Assembly: GCA_965224525.1 (NCBI GenBank)
Contig: OZ245050.1
Span: 868,001 to 932,000, forward strand
Reading direction: 5' to 3'
From: Granulosicoccus sp036478565
GTDB taxonomy: Bacteria; Pseudomonadota; Gammaproteobacteria; Granulosicoccales; Granulosicoccaceae
DNA length: 64,000 nt
The position numbers were made by a program, and so were the translations under genes. Below are positions 25,646 to 35,101 of the stretch, piece by piece (position 1 is the first letter of the stretch; the number at the start of each line of letters is the position of its first letter). The notes beneath the pieces were generated by a model. It ran no database searches and had not been told where the DNA came from. It worked only from the letters and a program-made list of their open reading frames with translations.

Positions 25646-27208
25646 TTGAAGAAAAAAGTGAATACGCAGCCCCTGGCGCAAGCTGAGTCAGCTCCGGTTG
25701 CACGCCGGCCATTTGCTGTCGATGCGGTGTTATCGCTACTGGCTGGTCTTGCGTTGCCGTATGCGTTTGCCCCAACCAGTTGGTGGCCGCTGGCGGTGCT
25801 GTCGATTTTCATTTTTTATGCATTGCTGCAACAGCAAACTGCGCGGCGTGCGCTGCTATTGGGTTGGATTTTTGGTCTGGGTTATTTTGGTATTGGCGTC
25901 AGCTGGGTGTACCACAGCATCCATTTGTTTGGAGCCGCTGTTGCACCACTTGCCGCAGCGGTCACTTTGCTATTTGTGCTCGTCATGACTTTGTTCCCGG
26001 CAATGACTGCCTGGGCCTGGACTCGTTGGCATCGCCCCGAACACCCGTTCAGGAATGCCTGGTTTTTTGCCAGTCTATGGTTGCTGGCAGAGTTGGCACG
26101 GGGCAAAATCATGGGTGGATTCCCATGGATTTTGGTTGGTTACAGCCAGACATCCGCGCCATTGGGTGACCTTGCGCCGCTTATGGGCGTGTACGGAATC
26201 GGTTTTCTAGTGGTAGCGTTTGCGGCGCTGATAGGGTGTTTGATTGCTGGTGCGTCGCCGCACCCGCTGGCTACCAGGTTGTTGGCCTTATCCTGTTTGA
26301 TAGCCATACCCGCAGCTGCTGCGATTAGTGGGCGTCTGTCGTTTTCAGCGCCAACCGGGGAGGCAGTGGCGATTCGTCTTGTGCAAGCAAATATTCCGCA
26401 GGAAATGAAGTTCAGTCGTGAGCGGCTGGAAAGCACGCTGCAACAGTACACAGCCATGACACGCGAAGCGGGAATCAGTGATATTGATCTGGTTGTTTGG
26501 CCGGAAACAGCCATAGCAACCTATTTCGACCGAGTTGATAACGCTCTACAGCCGTTCATTACTGAACTTGAGAAAGCCGATATCGATGTGCTCAGCGGGG
26601 GATTTTCCAGGGAAGGTGACAATGTGTACAACAGCGTTAGGCAACTGGGTGGTCGCCAGGCGCTGTATCGCAAACGGCATTTGGTGCCGTTTGGTGAATT
26701 CATGCCGTTTCGGTTTGTACTTGATTTTCTTGCTCGTTTTATCCAGATACCCATGTCAGACCTGGCTGTCGGCGACGGACCCTATGTTCCACTGGACATT
26801 CAGGGTGCGGCTATTGGCGTTTCGATTTGTTATGAAGATGTCTACGGCGAAGAGATGCGAGCACTACTGCCCGCATCGACCTTGCTAATCAACGTGTCCA
26901 ATGATGCCTGGTTTGGAGACACCGCAGCGCCGCATCAGCATGAACAGAAAGCCCGCATGCGAGCAAGAGAATTTGCGCGACCGTTGGTGCGTGTTACCAA
27001 TACCGGCGTTTCATCGGCCATTGACGAGCGTGGCCGAATCAGTGGGCGCATTGCTCATGACACGCCTGGAATTCTGGATGTCAGCGTCATGCCCCGCACG
27101 GGTATGACACCCTACGCCAGAACCGGCAACTGGCCGGTATTCCTGGTGGCGCTGGCTATTGTTGCATTGGTTTTTTTCAGGGCGGGCAAAAACCGAGTTG
27201 TGTCTTGA
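25646..27208 (+). CDS. lnt: Apolipoprotein N-acyltransferase
   Basis: 520 residues. It adds the third acyl chain to the N-terminal cysteine of lipoproteins in the inner membrane. Six or so N-terminal membrane segments (about residues 25–235) lead to a periplasmic nitrilase-like domain carrying the triad: Glu in VVWPETAIAT (near 284), Lys in YRKRHLVPFGEF (near 341) and Cys in VSICYEDVYGEE (near 393). A last membrane helix is at the C-terminus. The start is uncertain: TTG 25646 or GTG 25658, both within ten to twenty bases of corC. It would process the lipoproteins at 10556 and 46667. Confidence 0.95.
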   Translation: MKKKVNTQPLAQAESAPVARRPFAVDAVLSLLAGLALPYAFAPTSWWPLAVLSIFIFYALLQQQTARRALLLGWIFGLGYFGIGVSWVYHSIHLFGAAVAPLAAAVTLLFVLVMTLFPAMTAWAWTRWHRPEHPFRNAWFFASLWLLAELARGKIMGGFPWILVGYSQTSAPLGDLAPLMGVYGIGFLVVAFAALIGCLIAGASPHPLATRLLALSCLIAIPAAAAISGRLSFSAPTGEAVAIRLVQANIPQEMKFSRERLESTLQQYTAMTREAGISDIDLVVWPETAIATYFDRVDNALQPFITELEKADIDVLSGGFSREGDNVYNSVRQLGGRQALYRKRHLVPFGEFMPFRFVLDFLARFIQIPMSDLAVGDGPYVPLDIQGAAIGVSICYEDVYGEEMRALLPASTLLINVSNDAWFGDTAAPHQHEQKARMRAREFARPLVRVTNTGVSSAIDERGRISGRIAHDTPGILDVSVMPRTGMTPYARTGNWPVFLVALAIVALVFFRAGKNRVVS

Positions 27209-27278
27209 GTTGACCTCGGATTATCACGTTGACGGACTCCCGATACAGATTTACACTACGACTTCGACGCAGGCTCAC

Positions 27279-27472
27279 TGGGAGAGACCGACAGTTTGAT
27301 TGTCGGCACCGAAGGCGCAACAGCCCGTAAACGCTCAGGTATAAAGGACCATTGAAGCCAGTCGACTCTGGAGAGAGGCAAACAGCGCCGCAAGCTGGTT
27401 GCCCGCCCAAGGGGAAAGAGTGACCATGTCAGGCATTGGCGCTCCAATCTCTCAGGTTCCCGGACAGAGGGG
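27279..27472 (+). ncRNA. Tandem glycine riboswitch upstream of gcvT
   Basis: Two adjacent glycine aptamers on the leader of gcvT. The first (about 27279–27370) shows GGGAGAG, CACCGAAGGCGCAA, ACGCTCAGGTA and a final GACTCTGG. The second (about 27371–27472) shows GAGAGAGGC, a more divergent AAGGGGAAA core, CTCTCAGG and the diagnostic GACAGAGGGG. The short linker and order match the cooperative tandem class that switches on glycine-cleavage genes when glycine is plentiful. About 100 bases separate it from the gcvT start, room for the expression platform, which I could not define. The rest of the 27209–27572 gap has nothing else I recognise. Confidence 0.92.
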
Positions 27473-27572
27473 TTGCGTTGCATGTGCATCGTACTGTCGC
27501 GGTTCGTTGTTGTCAGGCAAGTCAAGCTTGGCAAACGGATGACAAACTGCCATTGCTGGAGCCAATGAACAG

Positions 27573-28673
27573 ATGAGCCTTATCACGCCTCTGCTGGAGG
27601 CCCACAAACTTGCCGGTGGAAAACTGGTTGATTTTTCCGGATGGCAGTTGCCTGTACATTACGGATCGCAGATTGATGAACACCGCGCAGTACGAGACGG
27701 TGCGGGTATGTTTGATGTGTCGCACATGACGATTGTTGATCTTGTGGGCGAAAGTACTCAAGACTGGTTGCGCACGCTGTTAAGCAATGATGTTGCAAAG
27801 CTTCAACATGGACAAGCGCTTTACAGTTGTATGTGCAACGAGACGGGTGGTGTCATCGACGATCTGATCGCATACTGTCTGGGTGATAACCGATACCGCC
27901 TTATCGTAAATGCCGCCACACGCGAAAAAGACCTGGCCTGGATGAAAGAACACCTACCAGACGATGTCGAATTAACCACCCCGGCAAACACGGCGCTGAT
28001 TGCGGTACAGGGGCCGAATGCTTTCGAAAAGGCAGGTTCGGCGCTGAAGATCGTGCGAGGAGTCGGGCTTGAACCCGGCTCCATCAAACGTTTCCATGCG
28101 CAATACGATAATGAATGGTTTATCGGCCGGACTGGCTATACCGGCGAAGATGGTGTCGAGATCGCGCTGCCAGCGGGACAAGCTAAAGCGCTTTGGGATG
28201 CACTACTTGCGGCAGGTGTGAAGCCCTGCGGGCTAGGTGCACGAGACACCCTGCGACTGGAGGCTGGCATGTGTCTTTATGGCCTTGATCTCGACGAAGC
28301 ACATTCTCCCATAGAATCGGGTATTGGCTGGTCTGTCGACCTACGCGATGAAACACGGCAGTTTATCGGGCGAGAAACGTTGGCGGAGCAAATGCAATTT
28401 GGTGGACGGTATGTTCGGCTCGGTTTGCAGCTGGATGGGCGCGGTGTTCTACGCAACGGGCAGACTGTTCAATTGGTGGGAAAGGACATCGGCACCATTA
28501 CCTCAGGCACGTTCAGTCCGACGCGGCAACAGTCCATAGCATTTGCACGCGTGAATAAAAGCTTTCATGGTCATTGCGACGTAATGATACGCGGCAAACC
28601 TATGGTGGCTCATGCCGTACCAATTCCATTTGTACACAAGGGTGTGGCCAAGGCCGAAGAATTGTCAACCTGA
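27573..28673 (+). CDS. gcvT: Glycine cleavage system T protein (aminomethyltransferase)
   Basis: 366 residues, the normal GcvT length. It transfers the aminomethyl carbon from lipoylated GcvH to tetrahydrofolate, releasing ammonia and making 5,10-methylene-THF. Signs: the N-terminal TPLLEAHKLAGGKLVDFSGW and MFDVSHM, the folate-binding region GYTGEDGVEIALP near residue 190, the conserved GLGARDTLRLEAGMCLYG near 222 and EAHSPIESGIGW. It is read behind the tandem glycine riboswitch. gcvH follows after about 50 bases. Confidence 0.97.
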   Translation: MSLITPLLEAHKLAGGKLVDFSGWQLPVHYGSQIDEHRAVRDGAGMFDVSHMTIVDLVGESTQDWLRTLLSNDVAKLQHGQALYSCMCNETGGVIDDLIAYCLGDNRYRLIVNAATREKDLAWMKEHLPDDVELTTPANTALIAVQGPNAFEKAGSALKIVRGVGLEPGSIKRFHAQYDNEWFIGRTGYTGEDGVEIALPAGQAKALWDALLAAGVKPCGLGARDTLRLEAGMCLYGLDLDEAHSPIESGIGWSVDLRDETRQFIGRETLAEQMQFGGRYVRLGLQLDGRGVLRNGQTVQLVGKDIGTITSGTFSPTRQQSIAFARVNKSFHGHCDVMIRGKPMVAHAVPIPFVHKGVAKAEELST

Positions 28674-28722
28674 CGTGTATTTTCATTAGTTGATCACAAC
28701 AGCAACCACGAGGGTCAGTACG

Positions 28723-29112
28723 ATGGAAACGCCTGGAGATTTACGCTTTGCCGCATCGCATGAATGGGTGCGTCTGGAGGATGACGGCAATATAACTGTT
28801 GGTATCAGCCATCATGCGCAGGAGCAGCTCGGTGATCTGGTGTTTGTTGAGACACCTGAAATTGATCGTGTTTGCGAAGCGGAGGAGGGCATTGCCGTGC
28901 TTGAATCGGTTAAGGCAGCATCTGATATTTACGCACCCCTGGGCGGCAAGGTTATCGATGCCAATCCTGAACTCGCTGACAACCCGGAATTAATTAATAG
29001 CGATCCGTACGGGGACGGCTGGATTTTTCGCATTAAACCGGATGATTCCGATGCAATCGAATCTTTGATGAGCCCGGATGATTACGAAGCCTATGCGGAG
29101 TCATCTGACTAG
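28723..29112 (+). CDS. gcvH: Glycine cleavage system H protein
   Basis: 129 residues. The start METPGDLRFAASHEWVR at 28723 follows CGAGGG; a frame 11 codons longer is less likely. The lipoyl-carrier lysine lies in VLESVKAASDIYAP (Lys about 64). It shuttles the methylamine group between GcvP, GcvT and the L protein, which is not in this window. Middle gene of gcvT–gcvH–gcvP. Confidence 0.97.
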   Translation: METPGDLRFAASHEWVRLEDDGNITVGISHHAQEQLGDLVFVETPEIDRVCEAEEGIAVLESVKAASDIYAPLGGKVIDANPELADNPELINSDPYGDGWIFRIKPDDSDAIESLMSPDDYEAYAESSD

Positions 29113-29181
29113 TCCTTTTAACAAGTATCCTCAGTTGGACCATCCCCAAGGTATAACAGGCAAGGTATCGAGCTACACGCC

Positions 29182-32073
29182 ATGAGTCAGCACAGCGATT
29201 TCATAACTCGCCACATTGGGCCAACGCCAAAAGAGCAACAACGTATGTTGCAATTGCTGGGCGTCAGCTCAATGGACGAGTTGATTGAGAGTGTGGTGCC
29301 GGAAAGTATTCGGAATGAATTGGCGCTTGATCTGGACGCGGGAATCAGCGAACCTCAGGCATTGGCCGAATTGCAACAGCTGGCTTCTCGCAACGAAATA
29401 AAGCGCAGCCTGATTGGTCAAGGCTACTACGATTGCCATACGCCGTCAGTCATTCAACGAAATGTGCTTGAAAACCCTGCGTGGTACACGGCGTACACCC
29501 CGTATCAGCCAGAAATATCACAAGGTCGTCTGGAGCTTCTATTCAATTTTCAGACAATGATCTGCGAATTGACCGGCCTAAGTGTTGCCAATGCATCGTT
29601 ACTCGATGAGGCAACAGCTGCAGCAGAGGCCATGGCATTGGCCCATCGATCCTTGCGTGGCAAACGCAATACCATACTGGTTGCAGACGACTGCCACGCA
29701 CAGACAATTGATGTGATGCAGACACGTGCAAAACCACTGGGTCTGGAATTGCAACTGCTTGCAGTCAAGGACCTGATCGCAACGCTTGCTTCAGCCACAG
29801 GTGAAGATGTGTTTGCTGTCTTGCTGCAATACCCGGGCACTACCGGCGAGGTGACAGAACTGGCTACTGATGTTACCCAAGCTGCACATAAACGCGGTGC
29901 CTTGAGTATTGTCGCCGCAGACTTACTGGCTCTGACCTTGCTCAAACCACCCGGCGAATGGGGTGTCGATATCGTTATCGGCAGTGCGCAACGCTTTGGC
30001 GTGCCGATGGGTTTCGGTGGTCCGCACGCAGCATTCATGGCGACGACAAATAAACACATGCGTAGCTTGCCTGGCAGGATTATCGGGCAATCACTGACGG
30101 CAAGTGGTAAACCCGCTTATCGCCTGGCATTGCAAACCCGTGAGCAGCATATACGTCGCGAAAAGGCGACGTCCAATATCTGTACTGCACAAGCATTGCT
30201 GGCCATTATGTCGGCGCTCTATGCCAGCCACCATGGTCCAGAAGGTTTACGGCGTATCGCTCGTCGAGTTCGATCACTGGCCGATGCGCTGGCAGCAACC
30301 CTGCGCCAAGCTGGCCTGAAAGTGGTAACTGAACATCATTTTGACACCCTTGCTATTGCAGTTGGCGATTGTGCCGCCTGTATGCTGCGGCTTGAGCGTG
30401 CTGGTTTCAACGCACGGCGGATCGACGCGTCGATGCTGGGTATCTCGCTCGATGAAACCACCACGGATGAAGAGCTGCTGTCTATTGTGAGCGCCTTGCT
30501 GGATCGCAAAATTGAACCGATTGACCTGATAACACCGGCCGAACGGGACCCGGAAGATGATCGCAGACCGGATTATTTGTCACAAGAATGCTTTAACATT
30601 TACCGTTCCGAAACGACCATGATGCGCTACTTGCGCACACTTGCAGAAAAAGATATTGCGCTTGATCGAGCAATGATTCCGCTTGGATCCTGCACCATGA
30701 AATTGAATTCGGCAGCCGAAATGGCACCGATATCCTGGCCAGCCTTTGCCAGGCTACATCCCTTTGCGCCGAGTGAACAATCAGCGGGCTATAGAGAACT
30801 AACCGATGATCTTGAACGTATGTTGTGTGCCTGCACTGGCTATGATGCGTTGTCCCTACAGCCAAACGCCGGTAGTCAGGGAGAGTTTGCCGGATTGCTG
30901 GCCATACACCGTTTCCATGACAGTCGTGGCGATAGCGATAGGCGGGTTTGTCTGATCCCGGAATCGGCACACGGAACTAACCCTGCCAGTGCGCAAATGG
31001 CGGGTATGCAGGTCGTCGTGGTTTCTTGCGATGAAGCGGGTAATATTGACATCAATGATCTGCAGTTCAAACTTGACAAACATGCAGGCACTGTCGCGGC
31101 CGTCATGATTACCTACCCGTCAACACATGGTGTATTTGAAGCGAATGTGCGCGAAGTGTGTCAATTGGTACACGATGCTGGTGGGCAGGTTTATATTGAT
31201 GGCGCTAACCTGAACGCAATGGTGGGCCTGGCACAACCCGGCAAGTTTGGTGGTGATGTATCGCATCTGAACCTGCACAAAACTTTCTGTATACCTCACG
31301 GTGGCGGTGGTCCGGGTGTTGGTCCGATAGGTGTAGGAGAACATCTCGCGCCTTATTTGCCGGGCCATCGCGAATTGGGCAATTCAGATGGTGTTGTCAG
31401 CGCTGCGCCCTGGGGCAGTGCGATGATATTACCGATCACCTGGATGTACATACGCATGATGGGTGCTGAAGGATTACGGCAGGCAACCGACGTGGCCATA
31501 CTCAACGCCAACTACATAGCCGAGCGTTTGGGTTCAACCTTCCCAATACTGTATCGTGGTAAGAATGGCCGTGTCGCGCATGAGTGTATTCTGGATACCA
31601 GAGCATTGAAGAGTGAGATGGGTATTACTGTCGATGATATTGCCAAACGATTGATGGACTACGGTTTTCATGCACCAACCATGTCGTTTCCAGTGCCAGG
31701 TACTTTAATGGTCGAGCCGACGGAGAGCGAATCGCTGGCTGAAATTGACCGTTTCTGCGATGCCATGCTGGCGATTCATGGCGAAGCATTGTGCGTAAAG
31801 AAAGGAGACTGGCCAACCGACGACAACCCGCTTGTCAATGCACCGCATACCGCAAATGATGTTGTCGCCGATGAATGGTCGCACCCGTACCCACGTCAGC
31901 TGGCTGCATACCCTGCCGGAGATGAAGATGATCATGCCAGTAGCTGGGCCAAGTACTGGCCGCCGGTGAATCGCATCGATAATGTTTACGGTGATAAGCA
32001 TCTTGTCTGTTCTTGTCCGCCAATGGAAAGCTATGTGGTGGAGGAAGTGGTTGATAGCGCTCGGACTGTATAA
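29182..32073 (+). CDS. gcvP: Glycine dehydrogenase (decarboxylating), P protein
   Basis: 963 residues, the full-length fused homodimeric type. It decarboxylates glycine with PLP and passes the methylamine to GcvH. The N-terminal half begins DFITRHIGPTPKEQQRMLQLLG; the C-terminal catalytic half has the PLP lysine in HLNLHKTFCIPHGGGGPG near residue 700, then GSAMILPITWMYIRMMG. The N-terminal pseudo-catalytic half includes SLLDEATAAAEAM. Last gene of the riboswitch-controlled unit; no clear terminator was seen after it. Confidence 0.97.
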   Translation: MSQHSDFITRHIGPTPKEQQRMLQLLGVSSMDELIESVVPESIRNELALDLDAGISEPQALAELQQLASRNEIKRSLIGQGYYDCHTPSVIQRNVLENPAWYTAYTPYQPEISQGRLELLFNFQTMICELTGLSVANASLLDEATAAAEAMALAHRSLRGKRNTILVADDCHAQTIDVMQTRAKPLGLELQLLAVKDLIATLASATGEDVFAVLLQYPGTTGEVTELATDVTQAAHKRGALSIVAADLLALTLLKPPGEWGVDIVIGSAQRFGVPMGFGGPHAAFMATTNKHMRSLPGRIIGQSLTASGKPAYRLALQTREQHIRREKATSNICTAQALLAIMSALYASHHGPEGLRRIARRVRSLADALAATLRQAGLKVVTEHHFDTLAIAVGDCAACMLRLERAGFNARRIDASMLGISLDETTTDEELLSIVSALLDRKIEPIDLITPAERDPEDDRRPDYLSQECFNIYRSETTMMRYLRTLAEKDIALDRAMIPLGSCTMKLNSAAEMAPISWPAFARLHPFAPSEQSAGYRELTDDLERMLCACTGYDALSLQPNAGSQGEFAGLLAIHRFHDSRGDSDRRVCLIPESAHGTNPASAQMAGMQVVVVSCDEAGNIDINDLQFKLDKHAGTVAAVMITYPSTHGVFEANVREVCQLVHDAGGQVYIDGANLNAMVGLAQPGKFGGDVSHLNLHKTFCIPHGGGGPGVGPIGVGEHLAPYLPGHRELGNSDGVVSAAPWGSAMILPITWMYIRMMGAEGLRQATDVAILNANYIAERLGSTFPILYRGKNGRVAHECILDTRALKSEMGITVDDIAKRLMDYGFHAPTMSFPVPGTLMVEPTESESLAEIDRFCDAMLAIHGEALCVKKGDWPTDDNPLVNAPHTANDVVADEWSHPYPRQLAAYPAGDEDDHASSWAKYWPPVNRIDNVYGDKHLVCSCPPMESYVVEEVVDSARTV

Positions 32074-32513
32074 AGCTCCCGGAGAGTAACGAATATCAGG
32101 CTCAATCCGTCTGCTTTCAATTGCTTGTACAAGACTTTGCTGATAGAAAACAACTGTCTGGTCAACTTACGCTCTTCACTGCGGCACCACAATAGTATCC
32201 AGGCGACAATTCGTATCATTGCGTGTCTTTAAACCACAGCAATAGCTTCGTTCTGTTGGGGAAACTGCCAGGTGTGATGTTTTTTTCACGCGTTGGTTAA
32301 CAACAACGATAAAGTGTGACGCTCTTCCCACTGCAAAATAGTTCTGCCCCGGAAGTACCATATTTCCGTTTTGGTGATTGAGATAATCTCTATCAGGATT
32401 GTAAGAATGCAATCACAGCTGAGTGACTGAAGCCTTGATTCAGATCAAGTTGCCGGTAGTTTTGATCTGGCCAGCCACTTTAATTGTCTGCGGACTTATT
32501 TGGGAGATTGTTT
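32074..32513. other. Intergenic region before the DUF1097 gene
   Basis: 440 bases without a believable gene. Near its right end is a perfect FNR-type box (32435–32448), listed separately, and a TTTAAT at 32479–32484 that could be the −10 box. The left 350 bases show nothing I can name. Confidence 0.5.
32435..32448 (+). promoter_or_regulatory. FNR/ANR-type box
   Basis: TTGAT-TCAG-ATCAA is a perfect match to the FNR consensus TTGATnnnnATCAA. It is 66 bases upstream of the ATG at 32514 and about 30 bases before a TTTAAT −10-like element. A further half-site TTGATC lies at 32462–32467. Suggests oxygen-responsive control of the DUF1097 gene. Confidence 0.7.
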
Positions 32514-33032
32514 ATGTCACTAGTAAATGCACTGGCCATTAGTATTGGCGTGTTGGGAGGAATCGCTACCTGGTTGTTCTTCGGCCCTCTTGGTGGTCTT
32601 GGTTTGCAAATATGGGCAGCCTTTGTTGCGTGGGCAGCATTTTTTCATTCCGGTGGAACCGCAGAAGCACTTAAAACCAATATTCCTGCACACATATTTG
32701 GCGCGCTGGTTGGTTGGTGTGCGTTATTTGGCGTCACTCAACTTGCAGGATCACTTGGCGTACCCGTGGCGGCCGGGATTTGCGTTGGAATCGGCGCGGC
32801 AGTGATGGTGCTTGGCGCACATCTTCCATTGCTTGCCAGCATTCCATCGACGGTATATGGCTTCGCCTGCGTTGCCGGATTTACGCTGTTGGCTGGCAAG
32901 CTGGAGCTTCTGACTTCAGGCAGTCTGAACGACAATCCTTTCCTAAATATAGTTGCCTCCATGATCATCGGTGCTCTGTTTGCTTTTGTTTCCGGTGCAA
33001 TCGGTGGTGCTATGGCAGCTTCGGACGACTAA
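32514..33032 (+). CDS. DUF1097 family inner-membrane protein
   Basis: 172 residues, from the ATG at 32514 preceded by GGGAG. Almost wholly hydrophobic, with about five membrane segments; the middle contains AAFVAWAAFFHSGGTAEALKT and NIPAHIFGALVGWCALFG, typical of DUF1097 (E. coli YcdZ-like). Function is unknown. The FNR box upstream suggests it is used at low oxygen. Confidence 0.85.
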   Translation: MSLVNALAISIGVLGGIATWLFFGPLGGLGLQIWAAFVAWAAFFHSGGTAEALKTNIPAHIFGALVGWCALFGVTQLAGSLGVPVAAGICVGIGAAVMVLGAHLPLLASIPSTVYGFACVAGFTLLAGKLELLTSGSLNDNPFLNIVASMIIGALFAFVSGAIGGAMAASDD

Positions 33033-33195
33033 TTGCGCTTGGCGAGCTGGCGGCTGGATCCGCAACGGATTCAGCCGCTGCTTCTGTGCCGCTTTATCAG
33101 TAAGGATTTGCAGACAGAGAAACCAATCAAATTCAGATTCGGTTCAGGCCAGAGGTTCTATGCTGTCAGCCATCTTGACAGAGAGGCCCCGGGGC

Positions 33196-33735
33196 ATGAA
33201 AAAGCAATCGAATAACAAGGCGTTTTTACTGGTGGCTGTCCTCGCCGCTCCCGCGATATTTGGTTCCGCTGTGGCGCAGGCCGGGGGGTATCTCGGCATC
33301 GAAGGTTCATCCGTATCGGTTGAAAACAACCTGGATGATGAGCTCAATCCTGTTGGCCTCCGTTTAAAGCTCGGCATGCGACTGAGCGATGTGTTTGATG
33401 TCGAAGGTCATGTCGGATTTACCGGCGATAGCCGAAATGTGGCATTTGATGATTTTGAAACCGGCTATATCGGTGCGTTTCTAAAAGGCTACATTCCTCT
33501 CGGTTCACGTAGCGCCTTTTTTGTACTGGCAGGTATTTCATCGGTAGAGCACACGCAAACCATTAACGGCAGTGAGTTCACTGATGATCGAACAGGCGTC
33601 TCCTGGGGGCTTGGTATGGAGACCCAGCTTAGCGAACGCCTGGACTTGACTGCCGACTGGATGCATTACCTGGCCGATGAGGGTTTGTTTGAAGAGATCA
33701 CTGCCGTCAGCTTTGGGTTGAAGATGTATTTTTAG
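33196..33735 (+). CDS. Small outer-membrane beta-barrel protein
   Basis: 179 residues. ATG 33196 begins a signal peptide (MKKQSNNKAFLLVAVLAAPA, cut after AQA or nearby). The rest is alternating beta pattern with GYLGIEGSSVSVENNL, LRLKLGMRLSDVFDVEGHVG and a final strand ending in Phe (AVSFGLKMYF), the usual C-terminal signal for BAM-assembled barrels; about eight strands. Resembles OmpA-like/OmpW-size barrels without a named subfamily. Its partner or substrate is unknown. Confidence 0.82.
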   Translation: MKKQSNNKAFLLVAVLAAPAIFGSAVAQAGGYLGIEGSSVSVENNLDDELNPVGLRLKLGMRLSDVFDVEGHVGFTGDSRNVAFDDFETGYIGAFLKGYIPLGSRSAFFVLAGISSVEHTQTINGSEFTDDRTGVSWGLGMETQLSERLDLTADWMHYLADEGLFEEITAVSFGLKMYF

Positions 33736-33815
33736 ATAAGCCTGAAGCGTTGATTGTGTGAACGGGCGAAGAGCCTTACCATAGTAGCTCTGATAACTGA
33801 CCCGTTGACGAATTC

Positions 33816-35072
33816 ATGAGCGATCTGGATATTTTGCGTGCCGACTACCATCGCTATCAGGCTATGGGGTTAAAACTGAATATGGAGCGCGGACAGCCGG
33901 CGGATGCCAATTTTGACCTGAGCTTACCGCTGCTGACTGCTGTTGACGAGAGCCAATACGTCACTGACAGCGGTGTGGATATCAGAAACTACCCCGGCGG
34001 CATTGCCGGGCTTGTCGAGGCGCGGGAAATCTTCTGTAAGCAGATTGGCGTTCAGCCGAATGAAATCATCATTGGCAACAGTTCCAGTCTTGATTTGATG
34101 AGCAGTTTTTTGTCCTGGGCACTGCTAAAAGGCGTCAAGAACAGTTCGGAGCCCTGGATAAAGCAGTCGCCCAAGCTGATCGTCACCACGCCGGGTTACG
34201 ACCGGCATTTCAGTCTTGCTACGGCATTGGGCTATGAGCTGGTGACGGTCAACATGACCTCGGAAGGCCCGGATATGGATGCACTGGAAACGTTGGTTGC
34301 TAGTGACAGCAGCATTAAGGGCCTCTATTTCGTACCGCGATACAGCAATCCAACCGGCGATATCATCAGTGATGCTTTTGCCAAACGTCTTTTCAGCATG
34401 CGCACAGCCGCCAGCGATTTCACGGTATTTGCAGATGACGCCTACGCTGTACATCATTTGGTCGATAAGCCGAAAGCCATGCCCAATCTACTGAGTATTG
34501 CCAGAGAGGCAGGCAATGAAGATCGACTTATCTTGTTTGGTTCAACCTCCAAAATAACATTTGCCAGTGCCGGTATTGCCTTCGCCGGTATGTGTAAGGC
34601 CAATATTGCGTATTGGAGCAAACTGTTAAGCCAGCAAAGCATCGGGCCAAACAAGGCAGAGCAATGGCGGCATGTACGCTTTCTGCGCGAGTACCCGGGT
34701 GGGTTGACTGGTTTGATGCGCGACCACGCTAAAATACTCAAGCCCCGCTTTGATGCGGTACAAGCGGTACTCAACGAGAACCTGGGCAATCTCGGGTTGG
34801 CCACCTGGACGCAGCCAGAAGGCGGGTATTTTGTCAATTTTGATACCACACGGCCTGTTGCCAGTCAGGTAGTGGCGTTGGCGGCGAAAGCCGGCGTGTC
34901 CCTGACGCCTGCCGGCGCTACTTTTCCCGGTGGTGTTGATCCCGGAAACCGGAACATTCGTCTAGCGCCGACACGCCCGCCGGTCGAGGAAGTCGAGCAG
35001 GCCATGCAGGTGTTTGCCTGTTGCGTCAAACTGGCATCCGCGGAATACGATGCGCGGAATCCAGCCACATAG
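33816..35072 (+). CDS. Class I/II-fold aminotransferase (Asp_aminotransf-like)
   Basis: 418 residues. Fold-type I PLP enzyme of the branch annotated as putative aspartate aminotransferase (PF12897 type). Marks: MGLKLNMERGQPADANFDLS near residue 18, DIRNYPGGIAGL near 52, PRYSNPTGDIIS near 172, the Asp/Tyr of FADDAYAVHHL near 210 and the PLP lysine in FGSTSKITFASAG near 250. An Arg in NIRLAPTRPP near 385 should hold the substrate carboxylate. Amino donor unknown; aspartate is likely from the family. Followed by the LOG gene after 29 bases. Confidence 0.9.
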   Translation: MSDLDILRADYHRYQAMGLKLNMERGQPADANFDLSLPLLTAVDESQYVTDSGVDIRNYPGGIAGLVEAREIFCKQIGVQPNEIIIGNSSSLDLMSSFLSWALLKGVKNSSEPWIKQSPKLIVTTPGYDRHFSLATALGYELVTVNMTSEGPDMDALETLVASDSSIKGLYFVPRYSNPTGDIISDAFAKRLFSMRTAASDFTVFADDAYAVHHLVDKPKAMPNLLSIAREAGNEDRLILFGSTSKITFASAGIAFAGMCKANIAYWSKLLSQQSIGPNKAEQWRHVRFLREYPGGLTGLMRDHAKILKPRFDAVQAVLNENLGNLGLATWTQPEGGYFVNFDTTRPVASQVVALAAKAGVSLTPAGATFPGGVDPGNRNIRLAPTRPPVEEVEQAMQVFACCVKLASAEYDARNPAT

Positions 35073-35101
35073 CTTAACGACATAGCCTCGTCGAGAATCC
35101 C

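Noticed and set aside
27209..27278. Separate gene between lnt and gcvT
   Set aside because: The short frames here lie over the riboswitch and have no protein-like character.
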